From contig NZ_VLKT01000006.1 in the NCBI RefSeq assembly GCF_007830515.1, forward strand, positions 124,001 to 188,000: DNA of 64,000 nucleotides, in the 5' to 3' direction. This DNA is from Mesorhizobium tianshanense (GTDB lineage: Bacteria; Pseudomonadota; Alphaproteobacteria; Rhizobiales; Rhizobiaceae). The notes below the pieces were generated by a model that saw nothing but the letters and a program-made list of their open reading frames with translations, was not told where the DNA came from and made no database searches. The first letter of the stretch is position 1, and each line of letters opens with the position of its first letter. The translations under genes were made by a program, and so were the position numbers. Below are positions 8,433 to 19,164 of the stretch, piece by piece.

Positions 8433-8939
8433 TCAACGCGATCCCATGAAAATCGCCTTGCTCAGCGGCACGCCATTGTGGCGCAGGATGTCGTAGGCGG
8501 TGGTCACGTGGAAATAGAAATTGGGCATGGCGAGATGCAGCAGATACTGCATGCCGGCCATCGAGAATTCGCGCTGACCGAGCTTCAGCTCGATCGTTCT
8601 GTTATCGGAGCCGTCCATATCGGCAGCCGAGAATGTCGCCAGATGGTCGACGGTCTTGGCGATGCGCGCCTGGAGATCGGCGAAGCTCGCCTCGTTGTCT
8701 TCGTATTTGGGCACCTCACGGCCAGCCAGCCGCGATGGCGCGCCCTTGGCGTGGTCGGTGGCGATCTGTACCTGCCTGGTCAGCGCGTACATGTCCGGCG
8801 CCAGTCTTGAGGTCAAGAACACCTGCGGATCGATCTTGCGGTCGAGCGCATTCTGCTCGGCGATGTTCAGTACGTTGGATAGCGCCTTCAACCTGGTCGA
8901 AAACACCGGCACGGATGCCTCGTACATCGATATGGTCAC
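8433..8939 (-). CDS. DUF1993 family protein
   Basis: 168 residues. It begins at GTG 8939 with GGAG eight bases upstream; an ATG four codons in (MYEASVPVF) is an alternative. Sequence such as ASVPVFSTRLKALSNVL, FLTSRLAPDMYALTRQVQ and the C-terminal FHVTTAYDILRHNGVPL fits DUF1993, a helical family related to DinB/YfiT-like four-helix proteins. The conserved histidines (TDHAK, LLHLAM, YFHVTTAYDILRHNG) may bind a metal or thiol, but no reaction is known. It is monocistronic on the minus strand, divergent from the secreted protein gene at 9066. Confidence 0.8.
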   Translation of the reverse strand: MTISMYEASVPVFSTRLKALSNVLNIAEQNALDRKIDPQVFLTSRLAPDMYALTRQVQIATDHAKGAPSRLAGREVPKYEDNEASFADLQARIAKTVDHLATFSAADMDGSDNRTIELKLGQREFSMAGMQYLLHLAMPNFYFHVTTAYDILRHNGVPLSKAIFMGSR

Positions 8940-9065
8940 GTGAGTTTCTCCTGTTCGGCCGGAACATTGACGGCGGGAGGTAGCGCCTTCCCAAGCGATT
9001 CTTCAAGCGTCACCGCGTCGCCGCAATCGGTATGATAGAGTTTCCTCGTCAGGTGGAGATTCCCG

Positions 9066-10115
9066 ATGAGACGCGCTTTCTTTGCAGCGACCGCTTTTTT
9101 CTCCCTTGCCGTGACAGGCCAATCAGTGCTCGCCGCCGAAGCGCCCTACATCGATGACAGATCGGACGCCGAAGTGGTCATCCGTTCGCTCTACAGCGCC
9201 ATCAACCGGCAAGAATTCGCGCGCGCCTGGGATTATTTCGGCGACACCAAACCGGCAAAGGATTTCGATGCCTTCGTCAAGGGTTATGATGGGACCGACA
9301 AGGTCGAAGTCAAAACCGGCGGCGTGTCGGAAGACGGCGCGGCCGGCAGCATCTACTACAATGTCCCCGTCGCCATCCGGGCGACGGCGAAGGACGGCGC
9401 CGAACATGTCTTTGCCGGTTGCTACACGCTGCGCCAGATCAATGCCTCGATCCAGGAACCGCCGTTCCGCTCGATCTTCATCGACAAGGGCGCGCTGAAG
9501 CCGGCTAAGGTCGTTTTCGAGGACGCCGTACCGGAAAGCTGTGGCGACAGCCCGCCGCCGCCGAAGAAGGATGCGGCGCTGGGGCAGGCCAAGAAGGCGT
9601 TTGCGGCCACCTATGGCGAACAATGCGACAAGGAAATGCCTGGCGGCGATCCCTTGGGAGAGCCGGACACCTACTCCCTCCGCAACAAGGATGCCGGTGC
9701 GGCGAGCGACGAGCCCGAACGCGAGACGCGGCTGTTCCGCTTCTTCTGTTCGATGGCTGCCTACAATGAGAGTGCCGTCTACTACGTCTACGACGACGTA
9801 TCAGGCGTCCGGCAGCTGCAGTTCGCCTCACCAGAGCTCGACATCCGGTATGAGAACAACAACAGCGAAGGCAAGGTCGAGGCGATCAACGTCATCGGCT
9901 TCCAGACCGACGACCAGCTGGTCAATTCCGGATATGACGACGCCACCAAGACGATCTCGTCCCTCAACAAGTGGCGCGGCGTCGGCGATGCCTCGTCGGC
10001 CGGCACCTATCTGTTCCGCCACGGCAATTTCTCGCTGGTGCAGTACGATGTCGATGCCTCCTATGACGGCGAGGTCAACCCGGAGACCGTGCTCGACTAC
10101 AACACCGCGCCTTAA
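9066..10115 (+). CDS. Secreted protein with DUF1176-like C-terminal region
   Basis: 349 residues. A classical signal peptide (MRRAFFAATAFFSLAVTG) ends near VLA|AEA at residue 23. GGAG lies eight bases before the ATG. The N-terminal part (about 30-140) looks like a small secreted domain with an SAINRQEFARAWDYF start, reminiscent of NTF2-like folds. The C-terminal half (about 190-345), with FFCSMAAYNESAVYYVYDD and LRQLQF-type strands, resembles DUF1176. Paired cysteines (CYTLRQ, ESCGDS, EQCDKE, FFCSMA) suggest periplasmic disulfides. The gene converges on the hydrolase at 10112 with a four-base overlap. Function unknown. Confidence 0.75.
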   Translation: MRRAFFAATAFFSLAVTGQSVLAAEAPYIDDRSDAEVVIRSLYSAINRQEFARAWDYFGDTKPAKDFDAFVKGYDGTDKVEVKTGGVSEDGAAGSIYYNVPVAIRATAKDGAEHVFAGCYTLRQINASIQEPPFRSIFIDKGALKPAKVVFEDAVPESCGDSPPPPKKDAALGQAKKAFAATYGEQCDKEMPGGDPLGEPDTYSLRNKDAGAASDEPERETRLFRFFCSMAAYNESAVYYVYDDVSGVRQLQFASPELDIRYENNNSEGKVEAINVIGFQTDDQLVNSGYDDATKTISSLNKWRGVGDASSAGTYLFRHGNFSLVQYDVDASYDGEVNPETVLDYNTAP

Positions 10116-11035
10116 GGGACTTTCGACAACATCCAGTTGAGCGTGCCGCGCCAGTCCGCCATGCGGATCGGCGTGCCGTGCGTACCCGTCTCGAAGCGGA
10201 CGAAGCGGGCCGGGTAGCCCTTCGATCTGGCGAGGATGGAGCGGAAGAAGGCTTCCTGTTTCTCGACTGGAAACACCGGATCCTTGCTGCCCTGGCCGAA
10301 GAAGACCGGAATACGCCGCTTGAAAGCCGGGCTCGAGAAGAAACTCTCATCCCACAGCGAGCCGAGCAGCAGCAACCCATCGATGCGGCCGCCCATATCC
10401 TTGCGGGCGGCGAGCTCCCAGCACAGCGCGCCGCCCATCGAGCCACAGGCAACGAATATCTTCGCGCCCGGCGATTGTTCGGCATAGTGGCCGATCAGCG
10501 CGGCGACCTGGGCCGCGCCGGTATCGCCGAAGTCGGAGAAGTCCGGCGACAGATAGAGGCCGCCATTACCGGCCATCAGGTTCTTGATGCGGTTGAAATT
10601 GCCGCCGAAGGTGAAGTCGTCGACACCCTGCTTTCTGCTGCCGCCCTGCCCGTGCAAATAGAGCACGATAATGCCGGCGCCTTGCGTGCGGCCGACGGCG
10701 ACGTGGCGGATATTGCCGGCGCCGGTCTTTAGCAGCAAATCTTGCTGCACCTTGCGCACACCAGTGTCGACATACTGCGCATGCGCGCGCCGCTCCGGCA
10801 CTTTGTCGCGGGCGTTGATGTCGCGCAACTCACGATAGTCGATGACCGTATAGGCGCCGTTGTCCTGGGAGGAGAGCGTGGCCGGATAGGCGAACAGATC
10901 ATCCTTGAAAGGCTTTAGCGTGAGAACGTCGGCGTAAGCGGCAGAAGAAAAAAAGAAAAACATCGAAGTCAGAAGGGCGCAGGCCACCCTCTGGGGTGAA
11001 TGCGCAAAGGCGGGCGGAAGGAAACGGAAAGCCAT
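10112..11035 (-). CDS. Secreted alpha/beta hydrolase
   Basis: 307 residues from ATG 11035. The frame is open much further upstream but the extra 93 codons overlap the next gene and are low-complexity; from 11035 a signal peptide appears (hydrophobic ACALLTSMFFFFSSAAYA). The core is an alpha/beta hydrolase: oxyanion segment LYLHGQGGS, nucleophile elbow CGSMGGALC (Ser), acid GQGSKDPVFP (Asp) and base ETGTHGTP (His). It lies at the 3' end of the Mo-hydroxylase maturation cluster, 31 bases after it, so it may be cotranscribed. The substrate (ester, peptide or lactone) cannot be predicted. Confidence 0.8.
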   Translation of the reverse strand: MAFRFLPPAFAHSPQRVACALLTSMFFFFSSAAYADVLTLKPFKDDLFAYPATLSSQDNGAYTVIDYRELRDINARDKVPERRAHAQYVDTGVRKVQQDLLLKTGAGNIRHVAVGRTQGAGIIVLYLHGQGGSRKQGVDDFTFGGNFNRIKNLMAGNGGLYLSPDFSDFGDTGAAQVAALIGHYAEQSPGAKIFVACGSMGGALCWELAARKDMGGRIDGLLLLGSLWDESFFSSPAFKRRIPVFFGQGSKDPVFPVEKQEAFFRSILARSKGYPARFVRFETGTHGTPIRMADWRGTLNWMLSKVP

Positions 11036-11066
11036 GCCAAAGGCATCGTTTTTCGGCCTCGGTTTG

Positions 11067-12676
<1,610 letters not shown>

Positions 12677-12680
<4 letters not shown>

Positions 12681-13381
12681 GCTGCAGCATCCCTGGTTTC
12701 CAGGCCACGCGAGCGAAAGGCCTGGATCGCCTGCGCGAGCACGGCGACTGCTATCTCGGCCGGGCTCGCGGCGCCGATGTCCAAGCCGATCGGCGCATGG
12801 ATGCGGGCGATCTGGTCGGCGGTCGCGCCCAATGCCAGCAGGCGCTCGACGCGCTTCGCATGGGTCTTGCGGCTGCCGAGCGCCCCAACGTAGAAGCAGT
12901 TGGCGTCAAGCGCCGCCTTCAGCGCGAAATCGTCGATCTTCGGATCATGAGTGACGGCGGCCAGCGCCGTGTAGCTGTCGAGCGGTTGGCGCGCCAGCAC
13001 ATCCTCCGGCCATTCGGCATGCAGCGCGACGTCGGGAAAGCGGTCTGCGGTGGCAAAGGCGGTGCGCGGATCGATGATCTCGACGGGATAGCCGGCGATC
13101 CTGGCCATCGGCGCCAATGCCTGGCTGATATGAACGGCGCCGATCACCAACAGGCGCGGCTGCGGCAGATATGCGTTGAGAAAGAAGGTTCGCCCTTCCG
13201 CCTCGACCGACCCGGAATTGCCTGATCGAAACGCCTTCGCGATCGCAGCGCCCAATTCGCCGGCGACCTGATCGCCTTCGCGCACGATGCGATCGCGGCC
13301 GTCGTCGAGATCGGTGACCAGGATCGCCGCGCGGCGGGCGCGGCGCTCGGCGTTCAGCGTCTTCAGCGCATAAGGATCCAT
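12677..13381 (-). CDS. XdhC/CoxI family protein, Rossmann C-terminal part
   Basis: 234 residues corresponding to the C-terminal half of XdhC: an N-terminal link (RRARRAAILVTDLDDGRDR), then a Rossmann-like domain with LLVIGAVHISQALAPMA, VEIIDPRTAFA, AAVTHDPKIDDFAL and FYVGALGSRKTHAKR. XdhC proteins bind sulfurated molybdenum cofactor and pass it to xanthine-dehydrogenase-type apoenzymes. Here the family is split in two genes: the short N-terminal partner ends six bases upstream. The next gene, the cytidylyltransferase fusion, overlaps by four bases. Confidence 0.9.
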
Positions 13382-13387
13382 CTGAGA

Positions 13388-13726
13388 TCAGCCCAACCGC
13401 TCGACATAGACCTTGATACGGCCGCCGCAGGACAGGCCGACCTGCCAGGCGGTTTCGTCGGCAACGCCGAATTCCAGCATCTTCGCCTTGCCACTTTCGA
13501 TCACGTCGACCGCCTCGGCCACCACCGCGCCTTCGACACAGCCTCCAGAGACGGAACCCTGGAAATTGCCGTCCGCGTCGATGACAAGATGGCTGCCGAC
13601 CGGTCGCGGCGCCGAGCCCCAGGTCTCGACCACGGTAGCGATCGCAACATCCTTGCCGTCCTTCATCCAGCCTTCCGCGACGATCAGCGGATCGCGGGCC
13701 TCGTCCAGATAAATGCTGTTTTCCAT
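13388..13726 (-). CDS. XdhC/CoxI N-terminal domain protein
   Basis: 112 residues from ATG 13726 (MENSIYLDEARD), with GGGAG about nine bases upstream. Longer in-frame readings overlap the VWA gene and are rejected. It carries the XdhC_CoxI motif: VAIATVVETWGSAPRPVGS, QGSVSGGCVEGAV and VGLSCGGRIKVYVE. The conserved cysteines (SGGCVEG, LSCGG) are those proposed to handle the molybdenum cofactor. It is the N-terminal partner of the adjacent Rossmann-domain gene and probably forms one functional XdhC with it. Confidence 0.9.
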   Translation of the reverse strand: MENSIYLDEARDPLIVAEGWMKDGKDVAIATVVETWGSAPRPVGSHLVIDADGNFQGSVSGGCVEGAVVAEAVDVIESGKAKMLEFGVADETAWQVGLSCGGRIKVYVERLG

Positions 13727-13754
13727 CACTGTTTCTCCCGGAGAAAACATATGG

Positions 13755-15005
13755 CTATGCAGCGTCTCTCGCGCCACCCTCAATCCACCGGCGTGGATCG
13801 ACCGACCGCGTCGACTTCTTGTCCAGCGAGGCGCACAGATCGGCGAGCGCATCAAGATTGTGCACCGAACGGAATTCGTCGACATGCGGCAGCATTGCCT
13901 TGACGCCGCGGGCACGGGCCTCGAAGCCATCGAAGCGCAGCAGCGGGTTCAGCCAGATCAGCCGCCGGCAGGACTTGTGCAGGCGCTCCATTTCTTCCGC
14001 CAGTCCGGCGACGTCATCGCGCTCCAGCCCGTCGGTGATCAGGAGAACGACGGCGCCCTGCCCCAGCACGCGCCGCGACCACAGCCGGTTGAATTCGGCC
14101 AGCGTGTCGCCGATGCGGGTGCCGCCCGACCAGTCCTTCACCGCCGCCGAGCAATCGGCGAGTGCCGCGTCGGGGTCGCGATGGCGCATCTGCCGTGTCA
14201 GATTGGTGAGCCGCGTGCCGAAGACGAAGGCATGCACGCGCCGGCGCTTTTCCGTCAGCGCATGCAGGAAATGCAGGAAGATGCGCGTGTACTGGCTCAT
14301 CGAACCGGAAATGTCGGCAAGCACGACCAGCGGCGGATGAACTTCGCGCGGCGATCGGAATTTTGGAAGGATCAATTCGCCGCCTGTGCGCGCGGCGGAT
14401 CGCATCATGGCGCGCGGATCGATGCGGCGGCCATGCGCGTCGGATTTGAAGCGCCGCGTCCTGACCATGTCGAAGGGCAGCCGCAACTCGGCGATCGCCT
14501 TCTTGGCGTCGGCCATCTCGGCGGCGTTCATCTGGGCAAAATCCTTACCCCTCAGCACCTCGTTGCCGGAAAAGGTGAAGCGCGCGTCGACCTCGATCTC
14601 CGGGATTTCCTGCACCGGCTGGTTTCTCTGATGGCCCTCGAACATCGCCTGGCTGACGCGGTTCTCGGCCGCGCGGGGTTTTTGCTTCTCGCTTGTATCG
14701 GGCGCCACCGGCGAAAACATCGCCAGCATTTTTTCGATCAGCTCGCGCGATTTCCAGAACAGCCGGAAAGTCTCGTCGAAGGTGGGGTGGTCCTCATGCC
14801 GCGACACCAGCACGGCATGCAGCGTCCAGTAGAAATCGTCGCGGGAACCTATGCCGGCGGCCAGCACCGCCTCGATAGCATCCTTGACCGTGGCCGGCCC
14901 GACCCGCATGCCGGCCTTGCGCAAGGTGCGGGCGAAATAGACGATGTTGTCGGCGATCCGCCCGTCCGGCGTGGCCTCTTTCGGTTCGGGCCGCGGCGTT
15001 GCCAT
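13755..15005 (-). CDS. VWA domain protein, CoxE family
   Basis: 416 residues. The N-terminal half is the helical CoxE region (YFARTLRKAGMRVGPATVKD); the C-terminal half (about residues 225-400) is a von Willebrand A domain with MIDAS D-x-S-x-S in VLADISGSMSQYTR, the conserved threonine in WSGGTRIGDTLAEF and LLITDGLERDD. CoxE works with the AAA+ CoxD in assembling the [CuSMoO2] centre of CO dehydrogenase, and homologues serve other molybdenum hydroxylases. It starts four bases after the MoxR-type ATPase gene ends, the usual CoxD-CoxE pairing. Confidence 0.9.
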   Translation of the reverse strand: MATPRPEPKEATPDGRIADNIVYFARTLRKAGMRVGPATVKDAIEAVLAAGIGSRDDFYWTLHAVLVSRHEDHPTFDETFRLFWKSRELIEKMLAMFSPVAPDTSEKQKPRAAENRVSQAMFEGHQRNQPVQEIPEIEVDARFTFSGNEVLRGKDFAQMNAAEMADAKKAIAELRLPFDMVRTRRFKSDAHGRRIDPRAMMRSAARTGGELILPKFRSPREVHPPLVVLADISGSMSQYTRIFLHFLHALTEKRRRVHAFVFGTRLTNLTRQMRHRDPDAALADCSAAVKDWSGGTRIGDTLAEFNRLWSRRVLGQGAVVLLITDGLERDDVAGLAEEMERLHKSCRRLIWLNPLLRFDGFEARARGVKAMLPHVDEFRSVHNLDALADLCASLDKKSTRSVDPRRWIEGGARDAA

Positions 15006-15009
15006 CGCC

Positions 15010-15939
15010 CTACTCCGCCGCCGAAAGCTCGGCTTTCACCTCGTTGAGGATGCGCCGACCTTCGCCCTGTTCGATGCGGGCAATGTCGTCCTGGTATTTC
15101 AGCAGCACGCCGATCGTGTCGGAAACGGTTTCCGGATCGAGCGCCACCTTGTCGAGTTCGGTCAGCGCGCCGGCCCAGTCGATCGTCTCGGCGACGCCCG
15201 GGACCTTGAACAGCTCGATCTGGCGCAGCTTCTGGATGAACGAAACCACCTCTGCCGACAGCCGGCTGTTGGCCTGCGGCACCTTTCTGCGCACGATCTC
15301 CAGTTCGCGCTCGGCATTCGGATAGTCGACCCAGTGATAGAGACAGCGCCGCTTCAATGCGTCGTGGATCTCGCGTGTGCGGTTGGTGGTGATGATGACG
15401 ATCGGCGGTTCCTCCGCCTTGATCGTGCCGAGTTCGGGCACCGTCACCTGGAAGTCCGACAGGATTTCGAGCAGGAACGCCTCGAACGCTTCGTCGGTGC
15501 GGTCGAGCTCGTCGATCAGGAAGACCGGGGCGGCGCCCGCCTTGCCCGTCAGCGCGTCGAGCACCGGGCGACGGATCAGGTATTTTTCGGAGAATACGTT
15601 GCGCTCCATGTCGGAGCGGTCGACCTTGCCGGCTGCCTCCTCCATGCGGATCTCGATCATCTGCGCGGCGTAGTTCCACTCGTAGACGGCGGACGAGACA
15701 TCGAGACCCTCATAGCACTGCAGCCGGATCAGCCGGCGGCCGAGCGCTTGCGCCAGCACCTTGGCGATCTCGGTCTTGCCGACGCCGGCCTCGCCCTCGA
15801 GGAACAGCGGCCGTTTCATGCGCAGCGATAAAAACAGCACGGTCGCCAGCGACCGGTCCGCCACATAGTCCGCGCCGGTCAGGAGTTCGAGCGTCTCGTC
15901 GATCGTCCGCGGCGTGGGGCGCGGTTTCAACTCGGTCAT
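15010..15939 (-). CDS. MoxR-type AAA+ ATPase, CoxD-like
   Basis: 309 residues. Walker A is in FLEGEAGVGKTEIAKVLA, Walker B in VFLIDELDRTDEAFEAFLLE, sensor 1 in IVIITTNRTREIHDAL, followed by a helical lid (LKRRCLYHWVDYPN). This is the MoxR subgroup that remodels partner proteins together with VWA proteins; CoxD is the homologue in CO dehydrogenase maturation. It is immediately upstream of the VWA/CoxE gene. The downstream XdhC and cytidylyltransferase genes define the target as a molybdenum hydroxylase. Confidence 0.92.
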   Translation of the reverse strand: MTELKPRPTPRTIDETLELLTGADYVADRSLATVLFLSLRMKRPLFLEGEAGVGKTEIAKVLAQALGRRLIRLQCYEGLDVSSAVYEWNYAAQMIEIRMEEAAGKVDRSDMERNVFSEKYLIRRPVLDALTGKAGAAPVFLIDELDRTDEAFEAFLLEILSDFQVTVPELGTIKAEEPPIVIITTNRTREIHDALKRRCLYHWVDYPNAERELEIVRRKVPQANSRLSAEVVSFIQKLRQIELFKVPGVAETIDWAGALTELDKVALDPETVSDTIGVLLKYQDDIARIEQGEGRRILNEVKAELSAAE

Positions 15940-15967
15940 TCTCTCTCCGTGAGTGCAACCATACCCG

Positions 15968-16462
15968 TCACAGAACGTGGTAGCCGCGGTCGTGATAAAT
16001 CAGCGGCCGCAAATTATCGCCGATGCGCAGGCCTGTCACCTTGCCAAAAAGCACACGGTGCGTAGCCAGATCCTTGATGTCGATCAGTTCGCAGTCGAAG
16101 ACGGCGAGCGCGCCTTTCAGCGTTGGCGCACCGGTCGAGATCACATCCCACTCGCCCAACGCGAAACGTTCCTCGACCGGCAGGCCGGTGAGGCCGGAAA
16201 AGCCGACCGACAGCGCCTCCTGATGCGAAGCCAGCGTGTTCAAGGCGAACTTGCCGTTTTTCACGAACGGCTCGTTCTTGGGATTTTCGCGATTGAGACA
16301 GACCAGGATGGTCGGCGGCGTGTCCGAGACCGAACAGGCCGCAATGACAGTCGCACCTCGCCTGCCGGCGGGACCATCGGTGGTGACCACATGGACGTGG
16401 CCGGCAAAATGGCTCATCGCGTCGCGATAGGCCTGCGGCCCTATGTCGTTCTTCTTCAGCAC
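15968..16462 (-). CDS. Flavin reductase-like (RutF-type) protein
   Basis: 164 residues from GTG 16462 (VLKKNDIGPQAYRDAMSH); a TTG 12 codons upstream is an alternative start. It has the FMN-binding split-barrel pattern of small flavin reductases: HVHVVTTDGPAGRRGATVIAACSVSD, ILVCLNRENPKNEPF, FALNTLASHQEALSVGFSG and the C-terminal LIYHDRGYHVL. Such enzymes supply reduced FMN to monooxygenases. It heads the minus-strand maturation cluster, ending 28 bases before the AAA+ gene, but may also serve an unlinked monooxygenase. The start codon is uncertain. Confidence 0.8.
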   Translation of the reverse strand: MLKKNDIGPQAYRDAMSHFAGHVHVVTTDGPAGRRGATVIAACSVSDTPPTILVCLNRENPKNEPFVKNGKFALNTLASHQEALSVGFSGLTGLPVEERFALGEWDVISTGAPTLKGALAVFDCELIDIKDLATHRVLFGKVTGLRIGDNLRPLIYHDRGYHVL

Positions 16463-16653
16463 CGGCGATTTCCATGGTTGGAAGCGAGATGAACCCAAGC
16501 GTTATATATGGCGGCATATTGCATGCACAAGCGAAGTGGTTGACATGCATCCTGAATTTCGCGTGTTGCGTGGAAGCTAACCAGCCTTTAGGTCTTGGCG
16601 GGAAATAGTGCCGGCAAACACACGCGACCGGCGCGGAGGATTTCTTCGCTCGC

Positions 16654-17727
16654 ATGCTACCCAGGACAACGACAATAGCGGTGCTGGCCTGGCTGTCCCT
16701 CGCCAGCAATGCGGGCGCTGAGACGCTGCTGATCGGCGTCGCAGCGCCACTATCCGGGCCGTCGGCTCTCCTCGGCAAGCAGATCGAGGCGGGCGCCGGC
16801 CTGGCGGCGGAGGCGAACGGGGCTGAGATCAAGACGGTCGACGACGCCTGCACGGCCGACGGCGGGGCTGCCGCAGCGAGGGAATTCGACGCAGCGAAAG
16901 TCGGCGTGGTCGTCGGCTTCCTCTGCACCGAGGCGATCGAGGCGGCGCTGCCGATCCTGAAGGACGCCAACATACCGGTCATCACCGTCGGCGTGCGCAC
17001 CGAAAGCCTGACCGACCGCCACGCCAAGACCGGCTGGCCGGTCTTTCGTCTCGGGCCGCGCGGCGATGACGAGCGTAACGCCGTTGCCTCCATCCTCGCC
17101 CGCCAATGGCAGAACGAACTGTTCGCCATCGTCGACGACGGCACGATCTACGGCCGCGAGATCGCCGAGACGCTTCGGGCAGCGGCCGAACAGGCGGCGC
17201 TGAAACCGGTGTTCGTCGATACGTTCCGGCCGCAGCTCGACAACCAGATCGGGCTGATCGGGCGGCTGAAGAGGGCCGGCGCCACGCATGTCTTCGCCGG
17301 CGGCGACGGCGACGACATCGCCATCATGGGCCGCGACGCCGGCCAGCTCGACGCCGGCATCACCCTTGCCGGCGGCGAAGCGCTACGCGCTCCGCCCGGC
17401 GACATGCCCTATGCGACGGGCACGCTGATGATCGCGCCGCCCGAATGGTCCGATGTTGCCGGGCCCAAAGTGCTCGAAAGCTTTGCCGCACAAAAGATCG
17501 AGCCGGACGGCTACACGCTGCCGGCCTATGCGGCGGTCGAGATCGCCAGGACGGCCGCGGACCTGGCGGAAACCTCCGGCAAGCCACTGGCCGACGCGCT
17601 CACCGCGCATGACTTCAGCACCGCTATCGGGTCGATCCGCTTTGACGGCAAGGGTGACTTGACCGAAAACCTCTATCGGGTCTTCCGTTTCAACGGCGCG
17701 CAATTCGTGCCGGCGGAGACCAGATGA
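16654..17727 (+). CDS. LivK-like ABC transporter substrate-binding protein
   Basis: 357 residues. A signal peptide ends near NAGA|ETLL (residue 22), followed by LLIGVAAPLSGPSALLGKQI, the opening strand of type I periplasmic binding proteins for branched-chain amino acids and amides. Two Rossmann-like lobes follow (VVGFLCTEAIEAALPIL; ELFAIVDDGTIYGREIAETL). No permease or ATPase genes are nearby. Its stop overlaps the start of a P1 peptidase gene (ATGA), so it may capture a peptide-like or amide substrate for that enzyme. The ligand is unknown. Confidence 0.85.
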   Translation: MLPRTTTIAVLAWLSLASNAGAETLLIGVAAPLSGPSALLGKQIEAGAGLAAEANGAEIKTVDDACTADGGAAAAREFDAAKVGVVVGFLCTEAIEAALPILKDANIPVITVGVRTESLTDRHAKTGWPVFRLGPRGDDERNAVASILARQWQNELFAIVDDGTIYGREIAETLRAAAEQAALKPVFVDTFRPQLDNQIGLIGRLKRAGATHVFAGGDGDDIAIMGRDAGQLDAGITLAGGEALRAPPGDMPYATGTLMIAPPEWSDVAGPKVLESFAAQKIEPDGYTLPAYAAVEIARTAADLAETSGKPLADALTAHDFSTAIGSIRFDGKGDLTENLYRVFRFNGAQFVPAETR

Positions 17728-18728
17728 TGTTTCGTACAGGGCCGCGCAATCTGATCACCGATGTTGCCGGGCTGCGTGTCGGCAACGCTTCCGATGTGAC
17801 GCTGAAGTCCGGCGTGACCACCGTGCTGTGCGACGAACCGGCGGTGGCTGGCCTCCAGATCCTGGGCGGTGCGCCGGGCACCCGCGAAACCGACCTGCTC
17901 GAGCCGCACAATTTGATCGAGGCGATCCATGCCGTGGTGCTTTCGGGCGGCTCGGCCTTTGGCCTCGACGCCGCCTCCGGCGTGCAGGCGGCACTGCGCG
18001 AAAGGGGCATCGGCGTAGAGGTCGGCGGCTTTCGCGTGCCGATCGTGCCGGCGGCGATCCTGTTCGACCTGCGCAATGGCGGCGACAAGGACTGGGGCCG
18101 ATATCCGCCTTACCGTGACCTTGGCTATGAGGCGGCACTGTCCGTTGGCACCGACTTTGCGCTCGGCACGGTCGGCGCCGGCACCGGCGCACTGACGTCC
18201 GGCCTGAAGGGCGGTCTCGGCTCGGCCTCGACGGTGCTCGACAGCGGCGTCACCATCGGCGCGCTCGCGGCCGCCAATCCGATCGGCTCGGTGACGATCG
18301 CCCGCAGCAGGCACTTCTGGGCAGCGCCCTTCGAAATCGGCGACGAGTTCGGCGGGCTTGGCTATCCCTCGCCTATTCCCGAGGACGCGAAAAGGATCCT
18401 GCTGAAGTTCCGCGACAAGCAGGTAGGCGGCAACACGACCATCGCCGTCATCGCCACGGATGCCGTTCTCACCAAGGCCGCCGCAAAACGCCTTGCCATG
18501 TCGGCCCATGACGGCTTTGTCCGAGCGATTTGGCCGACGCACACGCCGGCCGACGGCGATCTGGTCTTCGCGCTGGCGACGGGCAAGAGCGGCATCGAGC
18601 TCGCGCCCAACGACGCCATCGACCTTTACGCAGCGGCCGGCGCTACCATGGCGCGCGCCATCAGCCGTGGCGTCTTTGCCGCAACGCCAGCCGATGGCGA
18701 CCTGTTTCCGGTCTGGTCGTCGCGCTGA
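17724..18728 (+). CDS. P1/S58 family peptidase (DmpA/NylC-like Ntn hydrolase)
   Basis: 334 residues. N-terminal ITDVAGLRVGNASD, AVVLSGGSAFGLDAASGV and VPIVPAAILFDL are P1 family hallmarks. The predicted autocleavage/nucleophile site is Asn237-Thr238 in GGNTTIAVIATDAVL; DmpA itself uses a glycine-serine site, while nylon-oligomer hydrolase NylC uses Asn-Thr, so this resembles NylC-type members. The precursor would self-cleave into alpha and beta chains. It is coupled to the preceding binding-protein gene by a four-base overlap. Likely an aminopeptidase or amidase for D- or beta-amino-acid peptides or related amides; the substrate is inferred. Confidence 0.9.
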   Translation: MMFRTGPRNLITDVAGLRVGNASDVTLKSGVTTVLCDEPAVAGLQILGGAPGTRETDLLEPHNLIEAIHAVVLSGGSAFGLDAASGVQAALRERGIGVEVGGFRVPIVPAAILFDLRNGGDKDWGRYPPYRDLGYEAALSVGTDFALGTVGAGTGALTSGLKGGLGSASTVLDSGVTIGALAAANPIGSVTIARSRHFWAAPFEIGDEFGGLGYPSPIPEDAKRILLKFRDKQVGGNTTIAVIATDAVLTKAAAKRLAMSAHDGFVRAIWPTHTPADGDLVFALATGKSGIELAPNDAIDLYAAAGATMARAISRGVFAATPADGDLFPVWSSR

Positions 18729-18764
18729 ATGCGCACTATGGGCTGTAATCAAATGGCCCCGTGT

Positions 18765-19019
18765 TCAGGTGGGATCGGATTTTTCTTCCTCGAAGGTGAC
18801 CGCGACATCCGAGTTTGCGGACAGCCGCACTTTCTGACCCTCGACCTCGGCAACGAGACTGAGGGGAATGAAGTGGTGATGCCCTCTGTGGGCGCCCTCG
18901 CCGCTGTCGCGCTTGGTCAACTTGATTCGTTGTCCTTCAACTTTATCGACAGTGCCGACATGGACGCCGTCGGCGCCGATCACTTCCATATGTTCGCGAA
19001 TTCTGGCTGCATCGGTCAT
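18765..19019 (-). CDS. DUF2171 domain protein
   Basis: 84 residues from ATG 19019 (MTDAARIREHMEVIGADG). The frame is open upstream but that stretch lies over intergenic DNA and the start of another gene. The body, MEVIGADGVHVGTVDKVEG followed by IKLTKRDSG and HHHFIPLSLV, matches DUF2171, a PRC-barrel-like small family common in alphaproteobacteria. Role unknown. The gene lies tail to tail with the P1 peptidase gene. Confidence 0.85.
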   Translation of the reverse strand: MTDAARIREHMEVIGADGVHVGTVDKVEGQRIKLTKRDSGEGAHRGHHHFIPLSLVAEVEGQKVRLSANSDVAVTFEEEKSDPT

Positions 19020-19164
19020 TATCGGGTCTCCATTTGAAGCTGCCGACAATAACAAATAACGGCACGATTGGATGCATCGGCTTCGGGTTTCATACCGCAC
19101 GACGTTTTGATCGCATCGTGATAGGGGGATTGAAACGAGCTCTGCTGCCGGATTGGAAAAAAGC

